Origin: Baffinella frigidus
Lineage: Eukaryota; Cryptophyceae; Cryptomonadales; Baffinellaceae
NCBI GenBank assembly: GCA_026770585.1
Contig: MU646741.1
Coordinates: forward strand, 1-29,921
Reading direction: 5' to 3'
DNA: 29,921 nucleotides
Part shown: piece by piece, positions 9,995 to 15,285 of the stretch
Numbering within the stretch: position 1 is the stretch's first letter
Layout of the letters: each line of letters opens with the position of its first letter
Notes under the pieces: generated by a model
Database searches by the model: none
The model's input: only the letters and a program-made list of their open reading frames with translations
Told to the model about the DNA's origin: nothing
Translations under genes and position numbers: made by a program

Positions 9995-12900
9995 GGTTGC
10001 GGCGTTGAGGCATCGACACCTCACTGCCTCTCACCGCCTCACCCCTGAACCAGGATGACAGAGAGAGTTCTCTTTGCTGTCGACGTGCTCCAGAAGCATT
10101 ACAGGGGTACCTCGCTCATAAGAAAACGTCACCCCCTAGGACCCTACAGTAGGCCTATGCCTAGGGCCCTATGGTGGTCCTAGGGGGGTGGGCGTTTCTT
10201 TTAAGCGAGGTACCCCTGTACGGGTACTCTCACAGTAGATGCGGGAGGGGAAGACCTCCTTGCGCTCTTCGTGCGTGAGAGCCTCCTCCTGCTTCTCGGC
10301 AGAACCCTCAAGCCTCAGCCCTCAGCCCTGAACCCTGAACCCTGGACCCTGGACCCTGAACCCTGCACCCTCGACCCTCGACCCTCAACCCTCACCCTGA
10401 ACCAGGATGACGAGGCGGGCAAGACCTCTAGCTCTGCCCGAGTTAATCTGGTCTCCTCAAAACGAGGAGGGGTGCGCGGTACAAATCAGTCAATTGTTAT
10501 AGTGAAAACGATCGATCGGCCCGACCGAGGCAGAGAGCGGGCCTCCTTGCGCGGTTCGTGCGTGAGCGCCTCCTCCTGCTTTCCAACCCTCAACCCTCAA
10601 CGGGTCGAGGCGTCAACGCGTCAACGCGTCAACGCGTCAACGCCTCAACCCTGAACCAGGATGAGAGGGAGGCTAGCTCTGCTCCACTTGATTTCGTCTC
10701 ATCATTAAAAACATTTAGCCGTCATTATGAGTTTTAAAGGAGGATTTCCAGTACAAATCAACTGTCCATCTACGGCTAAATGTTTTTGATGATGAGACGA
10801 AATCAAGTGGGACAGAGCTAGGGAGGGGCAAACCTCCTTGCGCTGTTCGTGCGTCAGAGCCTCCTCCTGCTTGTTCGCCGGCATCATCGCCGTCATGCCC
10901 CCCCCTGCCGCGAGAGAGGGTATGAGCTCTATCCGAAACGTCGAAATAGTCCCCCCCTGCGAGAGCGAGCATGCCACCCCCTGCGAGAGCGACCGTTGTT
11001 ACTACCCAAATCGCGAACCCCGAACCTTGAACTCCAAACCCTGAATCCTAAACCAGAACGGAGCGCCCCCAGAGAGGCTTACTACACACAATGAGTTTTA
11101 CTGGTATTGTAGAAATGGGCTCCGCGCGGATTTTTACAACGTGAGGTGAGGAGGCCAGGAACGTCAATAAATCGATTTTTTGATGAAAAATCGATTTTGT
11201 GCTATGTTACGGGTGGTTGATTCTATTTTAGGCATCTTGCTCATGCCTAAGATAGCATAAAAGTTCATTTTCGACGTTTTTTTATCTCCTGACCTCATTT
11301 CCTAACCTGACCTTGAATCCGCGCGGAGCCCATTTCTACAATAATATTAAAGCATTCCGCTACCGAGCGAAGTGGGGGTTCGTTTAAAAGAGGGGAACAG
11401 AATCTGGTCTACTCCCACACACTCATCCTGGACGTGACTGGTACAAACCAGGGTTGTTGGGGAAGCGTTGGGGAAGGTTCCTGCATTGTAGCCTTTTACA
11501 AGGTCACGCGGAAGAGTTCATGGCTTGCAAAAAAAACGGACGCGCCGAGGTGAAATAATGGGGGTGCGTCCATCTAAACAACGATTATATTGCACCTGCG
11601 ACCGTCTATGTGCCAATTACGCCTTTCGAACGCATTTTTCTGGATGTGACTTTTTTTTCATGGTCATGTAAAGTTTACATGTACATTGTAAACGTATCAC
11701 GATTGTTTTTGAAAAACAGTCACGCCCGTATACAATTGCCCGTACAACAAGGTTCTTGACTGGACGTGGAAAGCTTTAAAACCCCTTTAAAATCCACTTG
11801 TAGCCTCCCCGAACCCCCACTTCGCTCGGTAGCGGTTGCAGTAATTTTCATTGAATCCAGCGATTTTGCCCCCTGCTACCGCGAGAGAGACCTTTGTAAA
11901 CACTGTAAATAGTATGTAAATAGCACACGATCTTGTTCGCTGGCGTCATCGCGGTCATGCCCCCCCCTGCCGCGAGAGAGGTTATGAGCTATCAGCGAGA
12001 GGCCTTTTGCTGACACGATGCGCCCCCCACGGAGGCTCTGGCAGAGCGCCGATGCCCCCCCCCCTGCGAGAGCAAGAGAGAGGTTTGTGCATACCAACAC
12101 GGCCGCCATGTTCACATGGCGGGCCAAACGGCTTGCAGGATCCCCCACGTGCCCCCTACAGGGGTACCTCGTTCATAAGAAACGCCCACCCCCCTAGGAC
12201 CACCGTAGGGCTCTAGGCATAGGCCTACTGTAGGGTCCTAGGGGGAGGCGTTTTCTTATGAGCGAGGTACCCCTGTACCCCACATCACTATTTAAAACCG
12301 AACATGTAAGGTCTTTACTACACAAAAGATCAAATTTGTACCAGGATAAGGTAAACGTAACCTCGCGCCTGGTACAATTGTTACCGGGCACGAGGTTGCT
12401 TTACCTTATCCTGGTACAAATGTTTACAACCCCACATTTAAATAGGCTCCTCTAGCATTCTCGAGTGGTAAGAGGGCCCATCGCTGTCGCATACCGCCCT
12501 GGTACAGACAAGATACTGTAGCGGCATCGTCGCTCTGCATCAGTCGGGTTGACATAATATTCTAAAGTTGACATGCTGGGTGTACTGTACAAACCCGTCA
12601 ACTTTGGTTTACAAAACCGTCAACTTTGGTTCAACGTTTCCGCTCCAAAGCGCCCGGGCGCACCAAAGTTCATCTCCACAAAAGTATTAATTAATTGCTT
12701 TTGGCGCAACGAAATTTACTACACAAATGCTCTACTATTACTTGTATGAGTGAATCGTGTGGTAATTTTCGTTGCACAAAAGCAATTAATTAATACTTCT
12801 GTGGAGATTAAAATGCTTCGCCTGCATGGACTGAAACTCTAGGAAGAGACCAGCGCCGGTCTCATGTCCACGCTTCTCCCACACGATTGAGAGGACTTGA

Positions 12901-15285
12901 CTTGGGAGAGCGGGTGGAGGGGTTTGGGCAGGTGGCGGGTGTAGGGTCTGGAGGGGGGGACACCAGCGCCCGATGTCAAGTGGAACTCATCCAATGTTTT
13001 GAACCAGAATCAAGTCCAAACAAGTCTTCCTCCAACCTTGGCTTTCGGCATTGTTGGAGGGTTCTTAGAGAGGGAAATACCGCCGTCGTCTGCGCTCTTC
13101 TTCTTTAGTAATGCCACAAGCTAACGCCAGCGGACCCCTTAGCCTACGGTAGGAACCCCCCCTCTTCCTACGACGTTTAAAACAAAAAGGTCTTTAAAAG
13201 GCGTAGGAGGGGGGCTCCTACCGTAGGCAATCCGTAGGCTCTAAGTACCTCGCTGGCGTTAGCTTTTCAGATGATTAGCCCCCCCCGATGTCAAAGTGGA
13301 TCCGGTGGTACTTCTGAAGCGCTATTTGGGCTGACCAATTTGGTGAGCCCAGGCACTTTCCCGCTCCAAAGTTGACGGACGTGTACCGGGAACCACGCAT
13401 GTCAACTTGAGAGTATCCGGCCAACGCTCGTTACGGAACCTTCCAGCCCTGATGGGCTTTTTGGGCTCTGAAGCGGATCAAATCCCCTTTTGAGGCCTGA
13501 AAAATTTCAAAGTCTGAAAAAGGGGTGAGCATAGAGGGGATTTGATCCGCGTCAGGTCCCAAAAAGCCCATCAGGGCTGGAAGGTTCCGAAACTAACGCG
13601 AGTGAGGAAGAGCTCCACTAGCCCTTGGAGGTGGCTCAAACAGTGCTCTGGGGCATTTTCGATTCACCTTGGATCGGGGTCGGATCCAAGGTAACATCGA
13701 AGACCTTCCAGGGCACTATTTGAGCCACTTGGGACGGCTGGTGGCTAGGGAGCGATTTCATAGGGAAACGGTTGTAATTTAAAACTTCCTGGCAATGAAA
13801 TTTACTACACACAATGAGTTTTACTAGTCATATTAATGCATTCGTGCAGTAATTTTCATTGAATCCAGCGATTTTGAATTAAAACCGTTTCCGCATTAGT
13901 TAGTGCGGCAGAGATGAGGGGCGGTTGGAGGAGGTGAGACCGCCATCATCTGCGCTCTTCTTCTTCAGCCCCCCGATGTAGAAGTGGATCCGGTGGTACT
14001 TCTGGAGCGCCCCGCGCACGTCCCCCTGCCATGCAGAAAGATGAAATCAGCGGTAGACCGGTGGACTTATTTGAACGCGACTCGGTACCAAGTTTACGAT
14101 CCACTTAGCAGCCACCATTCGTGAAACAGTTTTGAAACTTTCAACTTGAATGTGGTCTCAGATTTTTCATCGCGACATCGAAAGGCCTCTATTGGAGGGG
14201 CGCAAAATGACGTTTTGCCCACGAAAGTGTATATTCAGTCGCTTTACAAAACTCATCCTGGGGTCCGCCACTATTAAAGTGGTCGGGCTTCACAACCCTT
14301 TAAAAACACGATTGCAATGTTTTGTACCAGAGTCACGTCCAAAGTCCAGCGACAACGTACCACCAGCCACCAGAAGTGAACCAAAGCAAACGTTGATTTC
14401 CCCTGCAGACTGAAGGCTGAGCCTTTAGTCTGCAGGGGAAATCACCTTTTGCCATTCTTCGATTTAGTTCTCTTCTGGTGGGAACCTGGGTGCCATCATG
14501 CAAAAAGCTAACTCCAGCGAGGTACTTAGAGCCTACGGATTGCCTACGGTAGGAGCCCCCCTCCTGCGACTTTTAAAGACCTTTTTTTTTAAAACGTCGT
14601 AGGAGGAGGGGGGGTTCCTACTGTAGGCTAAGGGGTCCGCTGGCGTTAGCTCTTCGCATTAGCAAGCATCCTCCTAGGGATTTACCTTCTTGAACAGCTC
14701 GTTGCCCGCGGCCTTGAGCAGCCGCGCCTGCTTCAGCACCTCGCACCCGTGCTGCTCCGGGAAGTACTGCGCCAGGTCGACGCGGCGTCCTTCTCCTCCC
14801 CCGCCCCCTCCTCCTCCTGCCGCCTCCCCACCCCCCAGGATGCGCGCCTTCTCCTCCGCGGGGAGCGTCACCTCGTACATGTCCTCCAGGAGGAGCAGCA
14901 GTGCCGCCTCTGACGCTGGCCCGTGCACCACCGCGGTGAACGCCCCGGCGCCCTCAGGCAGCGTCACCGCGCTCCAGTACTTGGCGATAACAGCCTGGAC
15001 GCCCCTGGCCCACAAGCTGGATCCCTCCCCGTCGGGGGCGCTCCCGACGGTGAAGGAGGCCTCGTCGCCGGTGGCGGAGGAGATGCGGCACGTAGGCTCG
15101 CCGGAGGTGTGGAGACCTCCGATGATGATCGTGTGGGTTTCGGAGGAGGATCCCGGTGCGAAGGAGCAGACCGCCGGGGATTTAAAGGTCCCTTTGGGGG
15201 CACGTTTGCGGAACGCTTCAGTGAGCGACGGGAGGATGGCGACCTCCGGAAGAGGCGTGCTTTTGAAGCCGCCTGGCGAGTTCAT
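1666..15285 (-). CDS. TPR protein, TTC9/AIP-like, eight exons
   Basis: Eight minus-strand exons (14686-15285, 13941-14025, 10834-10904, 8774-8809, 8403-8459, 5897-5989, 4140-4193, 1666-1758) join without a frame break into 362 residues ending at TGA. Residues 1-183 are unrecognised, with a poly-glycine run near 157-164. From about 184 the protein follows a three-TPR co-chaperone plan: LKAAGNELFKK then GDVRGALQKYHRIHFY (first TPR plus a long insert), then MNK/AMCYVKQEMWEKGIDACSK, then KALFRRGVCHSGAFNLDKAQ, closed by a charged helix ending KLMF. That order, with the long gap after TPR1 and a basic terminal helix ending near MF, is typical of TTC9, AIP and the TPR half of FKBP-type immunophilins. 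No peptidyl-prolyl isomerase domain is visible. Likely a cytosolic chaperone-binding adaptor (inference). All introns are GT-AG. Intron 2 starts in phase 1 and the rest in phase 0. Confidence 0.85.
1759..1897 (-). repeat. Family H repeat abutting the exon 8 acceptor
   Basis: About 140 bp shared with 26866-26994 in the Tcp11 gene. On the transcribed strand it runs from GAGATTGATAATTT to GATTCTAACTCCACCTCCTA and ends directly in the CGGCAG acceptor. Both copies have the same orientation relative to transcription of their host gene. It is not a strong palindrome, unlike most repeats here. Confidence 0.7.
1938..1992. repeat. Short repeat shared with Tcp11 intron 1
   Basis: CTTTAGGTCCTTCAGGTTCT continuing to GCTCCCAACATAGGC is similar to 23966-24007. 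On the minus strand it reads SAYVGSSKNLKDLKDEMFAK, protein-like, but no splice phase requires it in the TPR gene. It may be an exon relic or a dispersed repeat. Confidence 0.45.
2051..2211. mobile_element. Family D palindromic MITE
   Basis: Arms GGTAACGGCCTGAAAA and TTTTCAGGCCGTTAGCC enclose a near-perfect palindrome built on CCTAGGACCTCCTACCGTAGG. A second copy at 17556-17717 in the WD40 gene is about 95% similar by eye. It lies in intron 7 of the TPR gene. Confidence 0.85.
2815..3140. repeat. 20-bp GC-rich minisatellite
   Basis: About 16 tandem copies of a unit close to GACGGGCCCGCCTCAGGACT, with variants at a few positions (GGACG/GGACT, CCTC/CCCC, GGACCCA). Partial units recur at about 3280 and 3525. 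It sits in intron 7 of the TPR gene. Confidence 0.9.
3163..3267. mobile_element. Family F hairpin element
   Basis: Arms TTTTTCTTTCAGA and TCTGAAAGAAAAA, next pair CTGGCAAC/GTTGCCAG, around the core AAAATTACTACACA...CGTGTGGTAATTTTCGTTG. The same core occurs inside different arms in families E, G and L. Confidence 0.75.
3297..3504. mobile_element. Family L hairpin element, copy 1
   Basis: Termini CCACTCGAGGCTGG and CCAGCCTCGAGTGG, about 208 bp. The interior holds a 38-bp hairpin with arms GGTCACGTATCTGACAG and a GTGTAGTAATTTTCACAC core. The inverted homologue lies at 6346-6558. Confidence 0.8.
3532..3640. mobile_element. Degenerate family A element
   Basis: The left terminus CTGGGGTACCTCACTCATCA and the CCTAGGACCCTACAGTAGGACC interior are clear. 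The right arm has decayed to GGAAGTTGTCTCTGAAGAG. It is followed by an inverted repeat TCAACTACCCTAATGTCAGT / GGCATCAGGGTAGTTGA at about 3648-3749. Confidence 0.6.
3835..3939 (-). repeat. Decayed copy of TPR exon 6, partly as a hairpin
   Basis: On the minus strand 3893-3939 reads RGVCHSGRFNLDTAQ followed by a GT-like donor, a copy of exon 6. An inverted copy of the exon end plus donor (TTGGACAAAGCACAGGTT) sits at 3842-3860, so exon-derived DNA forms a hairpin. No open frame connects it to the gene. Confidence 0.7.
3995..4010 (-). repeat. Fragment copy of TPR exon 7 end plus donor
   Basis: GCACCTTTTGGAT on the plus strand matches the last codons of exon 7 (AIQK) and its GTGC donor at 4136-4147. 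A second fragment, CGGCTGCGTCCAAGTCCGCC, at 4461-4480 matches the exon 7 start. Confidence 0.55.
4062..4137. repeat. Short CCCTAAA-like tandem array
   Basis: Four units of about 23 bp of the form GTAAAGCCCTAAACCCTTTA. The telomere-like words run as CCCTAAA on the plus strand, immediately beyond the donor of TPR exon 7. Confidence 0.7.
4140..4193 (-). CDS. TPR gene exon 7
   Basis: Acceptor GGAACAG, donor AAG|GTGCGG, 54 nt, phase 0 at both ends. It reads ADLDAAAKLSPADIAIQK, the last TPR helix, equivalent to the 'AxxDLxxAlxlxPxNxxi' segment of TPR proteins. It joins in frame to the terminal helix of exon 8. Confidence 0.85.
4550..4710. mobile_element. MITE-like element with 32-bp terminal inverted repeats
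   Basis: CCTTGCTCGGATAGCGAGGG at the left end and CCCTCGCTATCCGAGCAAGG at the right end. The arms extend further inward as GTTAAACGGATC. A partial relative starts at 8070 (CCTTGCTCGGATAGCGCGGG). Confidence 0.85.
4787..4965. mobile_element. Family J element, copy 1
   Basis: Termini CACACGAGGCTATCCATGCG / CGCATGGATAGCCTCGTGTG, with an internal perfect hairpin GATCACGTTTCCGTACGGA. A closely similar copy lies at 23722-23902 in Tcp11 intron 1. Confidence 0.9.
5109..5225. mobile_element. Family C element (diverged)
   Basis: Starts TACAGGGGTGACTCGAAATT, with a CCGCCCCTGGGGTGGTC interior and CTCCTAGGACTAGCCTG, as in 19073-19183. A related fragment (GGGTGGTCCTAAGGTCCTAGG) sits just upstream at 4969-5010. 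Confidence 0.6.
5263..5387. mobile_element. Family K element, copy 1
   Basis: Ends CCACGCCAGAG and CTCTGGCGTGG. Contains GGGAATTGACTTTTGGCGACCCC, matching in inverted orientation the element at 8980-9105 (GGGGTTGCCAAAAGTCAATTCC). Confidence 0.7.
5620..5780 (-). repeat. Further decayed TPR exon 6 fragments
   Basis: 5620-5645 (AAGGCGCCCGAGTGGCACAC) and 5760-5780 (CAATGGCACACCCCGCGCC) match pieces of exon 6 in sense orientation for the gene. Both are followed by GAGAAAC(C)TGG(G)TCTAGGGGCC repeats. Confidence 0.55.
5897..5989 (-). CDS. TPR gene exon 6
   Basis: Acceptor CCGTGCAG, donor CAG|GTTATT, 93 nt, phase 0. It encodes ALDSGGGVDEG then KALFRRGVCHSGAFNLDKAQ, a full TPR motif; the K-A-L-F-R-R-G core matches the third TPR of immunophilin-like co-chaperones. 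It has more echoes in the flanking introns than any other exon. Confidence 0.88.
6061..6194. mobile_element. Family E element, copy 1 (imperfect)
   Basis: Arms ATCTCCATACAATTATTAAT and GAATTAATACTTTTGTGGAGAT-like, with core TTACTACACGATTTGC...GTGTAAATTTCGTTACGCC. It is the most diverged of three family E copies. Confidence 0.75.
6207..6344 (-). repeat. Two echoes of the TPR exon 6 start with acceptors
   Basis: On the minus strand 6207-6270 repeats the intron 5 end CTCTCCGTGCAG and the first codons (ALESGGGVDEGQ). 6299-6344 is a shorter third copy starting CAGGTGCTGGCATCGGGCGG. Both lie upstream of the real exon in the sense direction. Confidence 0.7.
6346..6558. mobile_element. Family L hairpin element, copy 2
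   Basis: Inverted homologue of 3297-3504 with the same termini. The central 38-bp hairpin has arms GGTCACGTTGCGGGC, differing from copy 1 yet perfectly self-complementary. It also contains the GTGTGGAAATTACTACACAC core motif. Confidence 0.8.
7097..7160. repeat. AT microsatellite
   Basis: Long TA/AT alternation interrupted by AAAATATATGTA, ending ATATGTATG. It gives spurious tyrosine/isoleucine ORFs on both strands. Confidence 0.9.
7266..7396. mobile_element. Family I element, copy 1
   Basis: Ends TAGAGCGGTGTGCAGAGAAG and CTTCTCTGCGCACCGCTCTA in inverted orientation, with TA at each edge. The interior is not palindromic. A second copy at 27109-27283 has the same ends and a different, largely palindromic interior. 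Confidence 0.8.
7439..7487 (-). repeat. Echo of TPR exon 5
   Basis: Minus-strand reading YVKQEMWEKGIDAC followed by CC-AAG instead of TCC-AAG. One base is missing at the end of the exon copy, so it is a decayed duplicate. It lies downstream of the real exon 5 in the sense direction. Confidence 0.75.
7735..7775 (+). repeat. Inverted echo of TPR exon 6
   Basis: TGTGCCACTCGGGCGCCTTC followed by AACTTGGACACAGCACAGGTT is exon 6 plus its donor, but on the plus strand, opposite to the gene. It would be antisense in the pre-mRNA and could pair with the exon 6 end. Confidence 0.75.
7868..7988. repeat. 40-bp tandem repeat, three units
   Basis: Three copies of ACCTCCGTTAACTT(A/G)AGGTAACGGTGGATAACTTAGTGGA. 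Each unit contains a CCGTTAACTT...GTAACGG near-palindrome. A related inverted piece (CACCGTTACCTTAAGTTAAC) lies at 9184-9210. Confidence 0.8.
8013..8058 (-). repeat. Second echo of TPR exon 5
   Basis: ACCTTGGAGCAGGCGTCGAT to CTGCTTCACG repeats the 3' part of exon 5 plus the donor flank GGTGGAGGGGAC. It breaks off into the relative of the 4550-4710 element at 8070. Confidence 0.75.
8146..8335. mobile_element. Hairpin element carrying a TPR exon 5 fragment
   Basis: Arms TTAGGAGGCCTAATTAGATT...TTCTCCTATTCAA and TTGAATAGGAGAAATT...AATTAGGCCTCCTAA. At the centre, 8215-8282 carries the exon 5 end, its donor and adjoining intron (CGAGATGAAATCGGTGGAGG), also present at 8370-8403 beside the real exon. 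It looks like a captured gene fragment, as in Pack-MITEs (inference). Confidence 0.7.
8403..8459 (-). CDS. TPR gene exon 5
   Basis: Acceptor GTTGCAG, donor AAG|GTCCCC, 57 nt, phase 0. It encodes AMCYVKQEMWEKGIDACSK, the second TPR motif in full agreement with the A-x-C-Y-x-K...W/Y-E-x-A-I-x-x-C-x-K pattern of co-chaperone TPRs. At least three partial copies occur in the next intron. Confidence 0.88.
8469..8760. repeat. TTTAGGG-like array with homogeneous variant blocks
   Basis: Telomere-type heptamers in separate blocks: TTCAGGG/TTTAGGG mixtures, then six TTTCGGG units (about 8530-8570), then about thirteen TTTGGGG units (about 8655-8750). It lies in intron 4 of the TPR gene, so the sense strand is C-rich (CCCTAAA). 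Confidence 0.9.
8774..8809 (-). CDS. TPR gene exon 4 (36 nt micro-exon)
   Basis: Acceptor CCCCGCAG, donor AAG|GTGCAC, phase 0, 12 residues VAQLMGTMHMNK. It supplies the helix before the N-x-A-x-C-Y turn of TPR2, so exon 4 plus exon 5 reads ...MHMNK/AMCYVKQ. A fragment of the exon end (TGTTCATGTGCAC) is repeated just inside the intron at 8761-8773. Confidence 0.75.
8980..9105. mobile_element. Family K element, copy 2
   Basis: Ends CCACGCCAGAG and TCTGGCGTGG. The interior matches 5263-5387 in inverted orientation, including GTTGCCAAAAGTCAATTCC. Confidence 0.7.
9497..9633. mobile_element. Family E element, copy 2
   Basis: Arms ATCTCCGCAAAAGTATTAAT and ATCAATACTTTTGTGGAGAT, then core GAAATTTACTACACAAATGC...AATCGTGTAGTAAATTTC. 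It lies in intron 3 of the TPR gene. Confidence 0.85.
9873..9912 (-). repeat. Echo of TPR exon 3 (copy a)
   Basis: Minus-strand reading KQEEALTHEQRKE followed by a GTCCTC donor, nearly identical to the exon 3 end. Its upstream part has been replaced by (CAACCCT)n repeats. Confidence 0.75.
10100..10220. mobile_element. Family A MITE
   Basis: TACAGGGGTACCTCGCTCAT left end and GCGAGGTACCCCTGTA right end, with a CCTAGGACCCTACAGTAGGC interior. TA at both edges. Confidence 0.88.
10255..10292 (-). repeat. Echo of TPR exon 3 (copy b)
   Basis: Minus-strand KQEEALTHEERKE then a GTCTTC donor. Again fused on its exon-start side to CCCTGAACCCTGGACCCT-type repeats. Confidence 0.75.
10542..10581 (-). repeat. 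Echo of TPR exon 3 (copy c)
   Basis: Minus-strand reading of KQEEALTHEPRKE type, diverged, followed by GCCCGC instead of a GT donor. Fused to CAACCCT repeats at 10582. Confidence 0.7.
10673..10821. mobile_element. MITE-like element with long terminal inverted repeats
   Basis: CTAGCTCTGCTCCACTTGAT continuing to AAACATTTAGCCGT at the left, perfectly mirrored at the right up to GACAGAGCTAG. Related CTAGCTCTGCC(T/C) ends occur near 7208, 7678 and 10427, so it belongs to a small family. Confidence 0.85.
10834..10904 (-). CDS. TPR gene exon 3
   Basis: Acceptor CGCGGCAG then seven G and CATGACG; donor GAG|GTTTGC. 71 nt, entering in phase 1 and leaving in phase 0. It encodes GGMTAMMPANK then QEEALTHEQRKE, the linker between the first TPR and the next, a region that is long and variable in TTC9/AIP relatives. 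Copies of its 3' half recur at 9873, 10255 and 10542, and of its 5' half at 11933. Confidence 0.75.
11106..11342. mobile_element. Nested hairpin element 1 inside family G
   Basis: Ends ATTGTAGAAATGGGCTCCGC and GCGGAGCCCATTTCTACAAT, perfectly inverted, 237 bp. Inner IRs include AATCGATTTTTTGATGAAAA. No coding capacity. Confidence 0.85.
11358..11834. mobile_element. Nested element 2 inside family G, 477 bp
   Basis: Ends CGCTACCGAGCGAAGTGGGG and the inverse CCCCACTTCGCTCGGTAGCG. The interior is mostly non-palindromic and AT-richer, with a GACTGGTACAAACC word seen in other elements. It carries no ORF long enough for a transposase, so it is non-autonomous. Confidence 0.85.
11933..11975 (-). repeat. 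Echo of TPR exon 3 start with acceptor
   Basis: Minus strand: CTCTCTCGCGGCAG acceptor, G-run, then MTAMTPANK, breaking off into unrelated DNA. Two more GGCAG/G-run relics are visible at about 11867-11888 and 12045-12070. Confidence 0.7.
12157..12277. mobile_element. Family A MITE
   Basis: TACAGGGGTACCTCGTTCAT ... ATGAGCGAGGTACCCCTGTA with a CCTAGGACCACCGTAGGGC interior. TA at both edges. In intron 2 of the TPR gene. Confidence 0.9.
12328..12421. repeat. Hairpin within a family L relic
   Basis: AAATTTGTACCAGGATAAGG and CCTTATCCTGGTACAAATG arms around GTAACCTCGCGCC/GGGCACGAGGTTGC. The flank at 12425-12470 (CCCCACATTTAAATA...CTCGAGTGG) is the end of a family L element. Confidence 0.7.
12672..12808. 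mobile_element. Family E element, copy 3
   Basis: Best-preserved copy: ATCTCCACAAAAGTATTAAT / ATTAATACTTCTGTGGAGAT arms with TTACTACACAAATGCTCTAC and GTGTGGTAATTTTCGTTGC at the core. Confidence 0.88.
13080..13325 (-). repeat. Echo of TPR exon 2, interrupted by a family B element
   Basis: 13275-13325 repeats the start of exon 2 (LQKYHRIHFDIGG). 13080-13108 repeats its end (KKKSADDGG with a GTATTT donor). The two halves are separated by the family B hairpin at 13118-13265, inserted near the GGGCTGAAG codons. Together with the intact exon at 13941-14025 this is another occupied/empty pair. Confidence 0.8.
13118..13265. mobile_element. Family B MITE, copy 1
   Basis: Ends AAGCTAACGCCAGCG and CGCTGGCGTTAGCTT, inner palindrome GCCTACGGTAGGA / TCCTACCGTAGGC and central CTACGACGTTTAAAACAAAA. 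Copies at 14505-14652 (inverted) and 27471-27605. Confidence 0.9.
13431..13590. mobile_element. Hairpin element
   Basis: TTACGGAACCTTCCAGCCCT continuing to GATGGGCTTTTTGGG at the left is mirrored at the right (CCCAAAAAGCCCATCAGGGC). An inner pair GCGGATCAAATCCCCT / AGGGGATTTGATCCGC extends the stem. Confidence 0.85.
13615..13744. mobile_element. Hairpin element
   Basis: CCACTAGCCC...GGTGGCTCAAACAGTGC pairs with GCACTATTTGAGCCAC...GGCTGGTGG. The centre CACCTTGGATC/GATCCAAGGT is palindromic. Directly adjacent to the previous hairpin. Confidence 0.75.
13764..13892. mobile_element. Family G element, intact copy
   Basis: Arms GGAAACGGTTGTAATTTAAA and AATTAAAACCGTTTCC around CAATGAAATTTACTACACAC...GTGCAGTAATTTTCATTG. 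Used as the empty-site reference for 11080-11868. Confidence 0.85.
13941..14025 (-). CDS. TPR gene exon 2
   Basis: Acceptor GCATGGCAG, donor GGCG|GTCTCA, 85 nt, entering in phase 0 and leaving in phase 1. It encodes GDVRGALQKYHRIHFYIGGL then KKKSADDG, completing the first TPR begun by AGNELFKK in exon 1. Confidence 0.87.
14394..14443. repeat. Perfect 17-bp hairpin
   Basis: GATTTCCCCTGCAGACT and AGTCTGCAGGGGAAATC with a loop of about 16 bases, in intron 1 of the TPR gene. The preceding 14060-14340 stretch (GGACTTATTTGAACGCGACT...AGTCACGTCC) resembles the 28655-28830 element. Confidence 0.75.
14505..14652. mobile_element. Family B MITE, copy 2
   Basis: Inverted relative to copy 1: AAAGCTAACTCCAGCGAGG to CGCTGGCGTTAGCT. 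It lies 33 bp inside intron 1 from the exon 1 donor. Confidence 0.88.
14686..15285 (-). CDS. TPR gene exon 1 (start codon, N-terminal domain)
   Basis: ATG at 15285 is the first of a 200-codon exon with donor AAG|GTAAAT. GC-rich third positions and no stop. The first 183 residues have no family I recognise: a hydrophobic, glycine/alanine-rich segment with TLPEGAGAFTAVVHGPASEA and AALLLLLEDMYEVTLPAEEK, then an eight-residue glycine run. TPR helix A (LKQARLLKAAGNELFKK) closes the exon. The opposite strand is also open over this exon (14690-15469), a by-product of GC-rich codon use. Confidence 0.85.

Larger units (their letters stand above)
11080..11868. mobile_element. Family G element split by two nested insertions
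   Basis: Outer pieces 11080-11105 (TACTACACACAATGAGTTTT), 11343-11357 (AATATTAAAGCATTC) and 11835-11868 (GCAGTAATTTTCATTGAATC) are consecutive segments of the uninterrupted copy at 13764-13892. The two insertions are listed separately. The intact copy acts as an empty-site reference. Confidence 0.85.
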
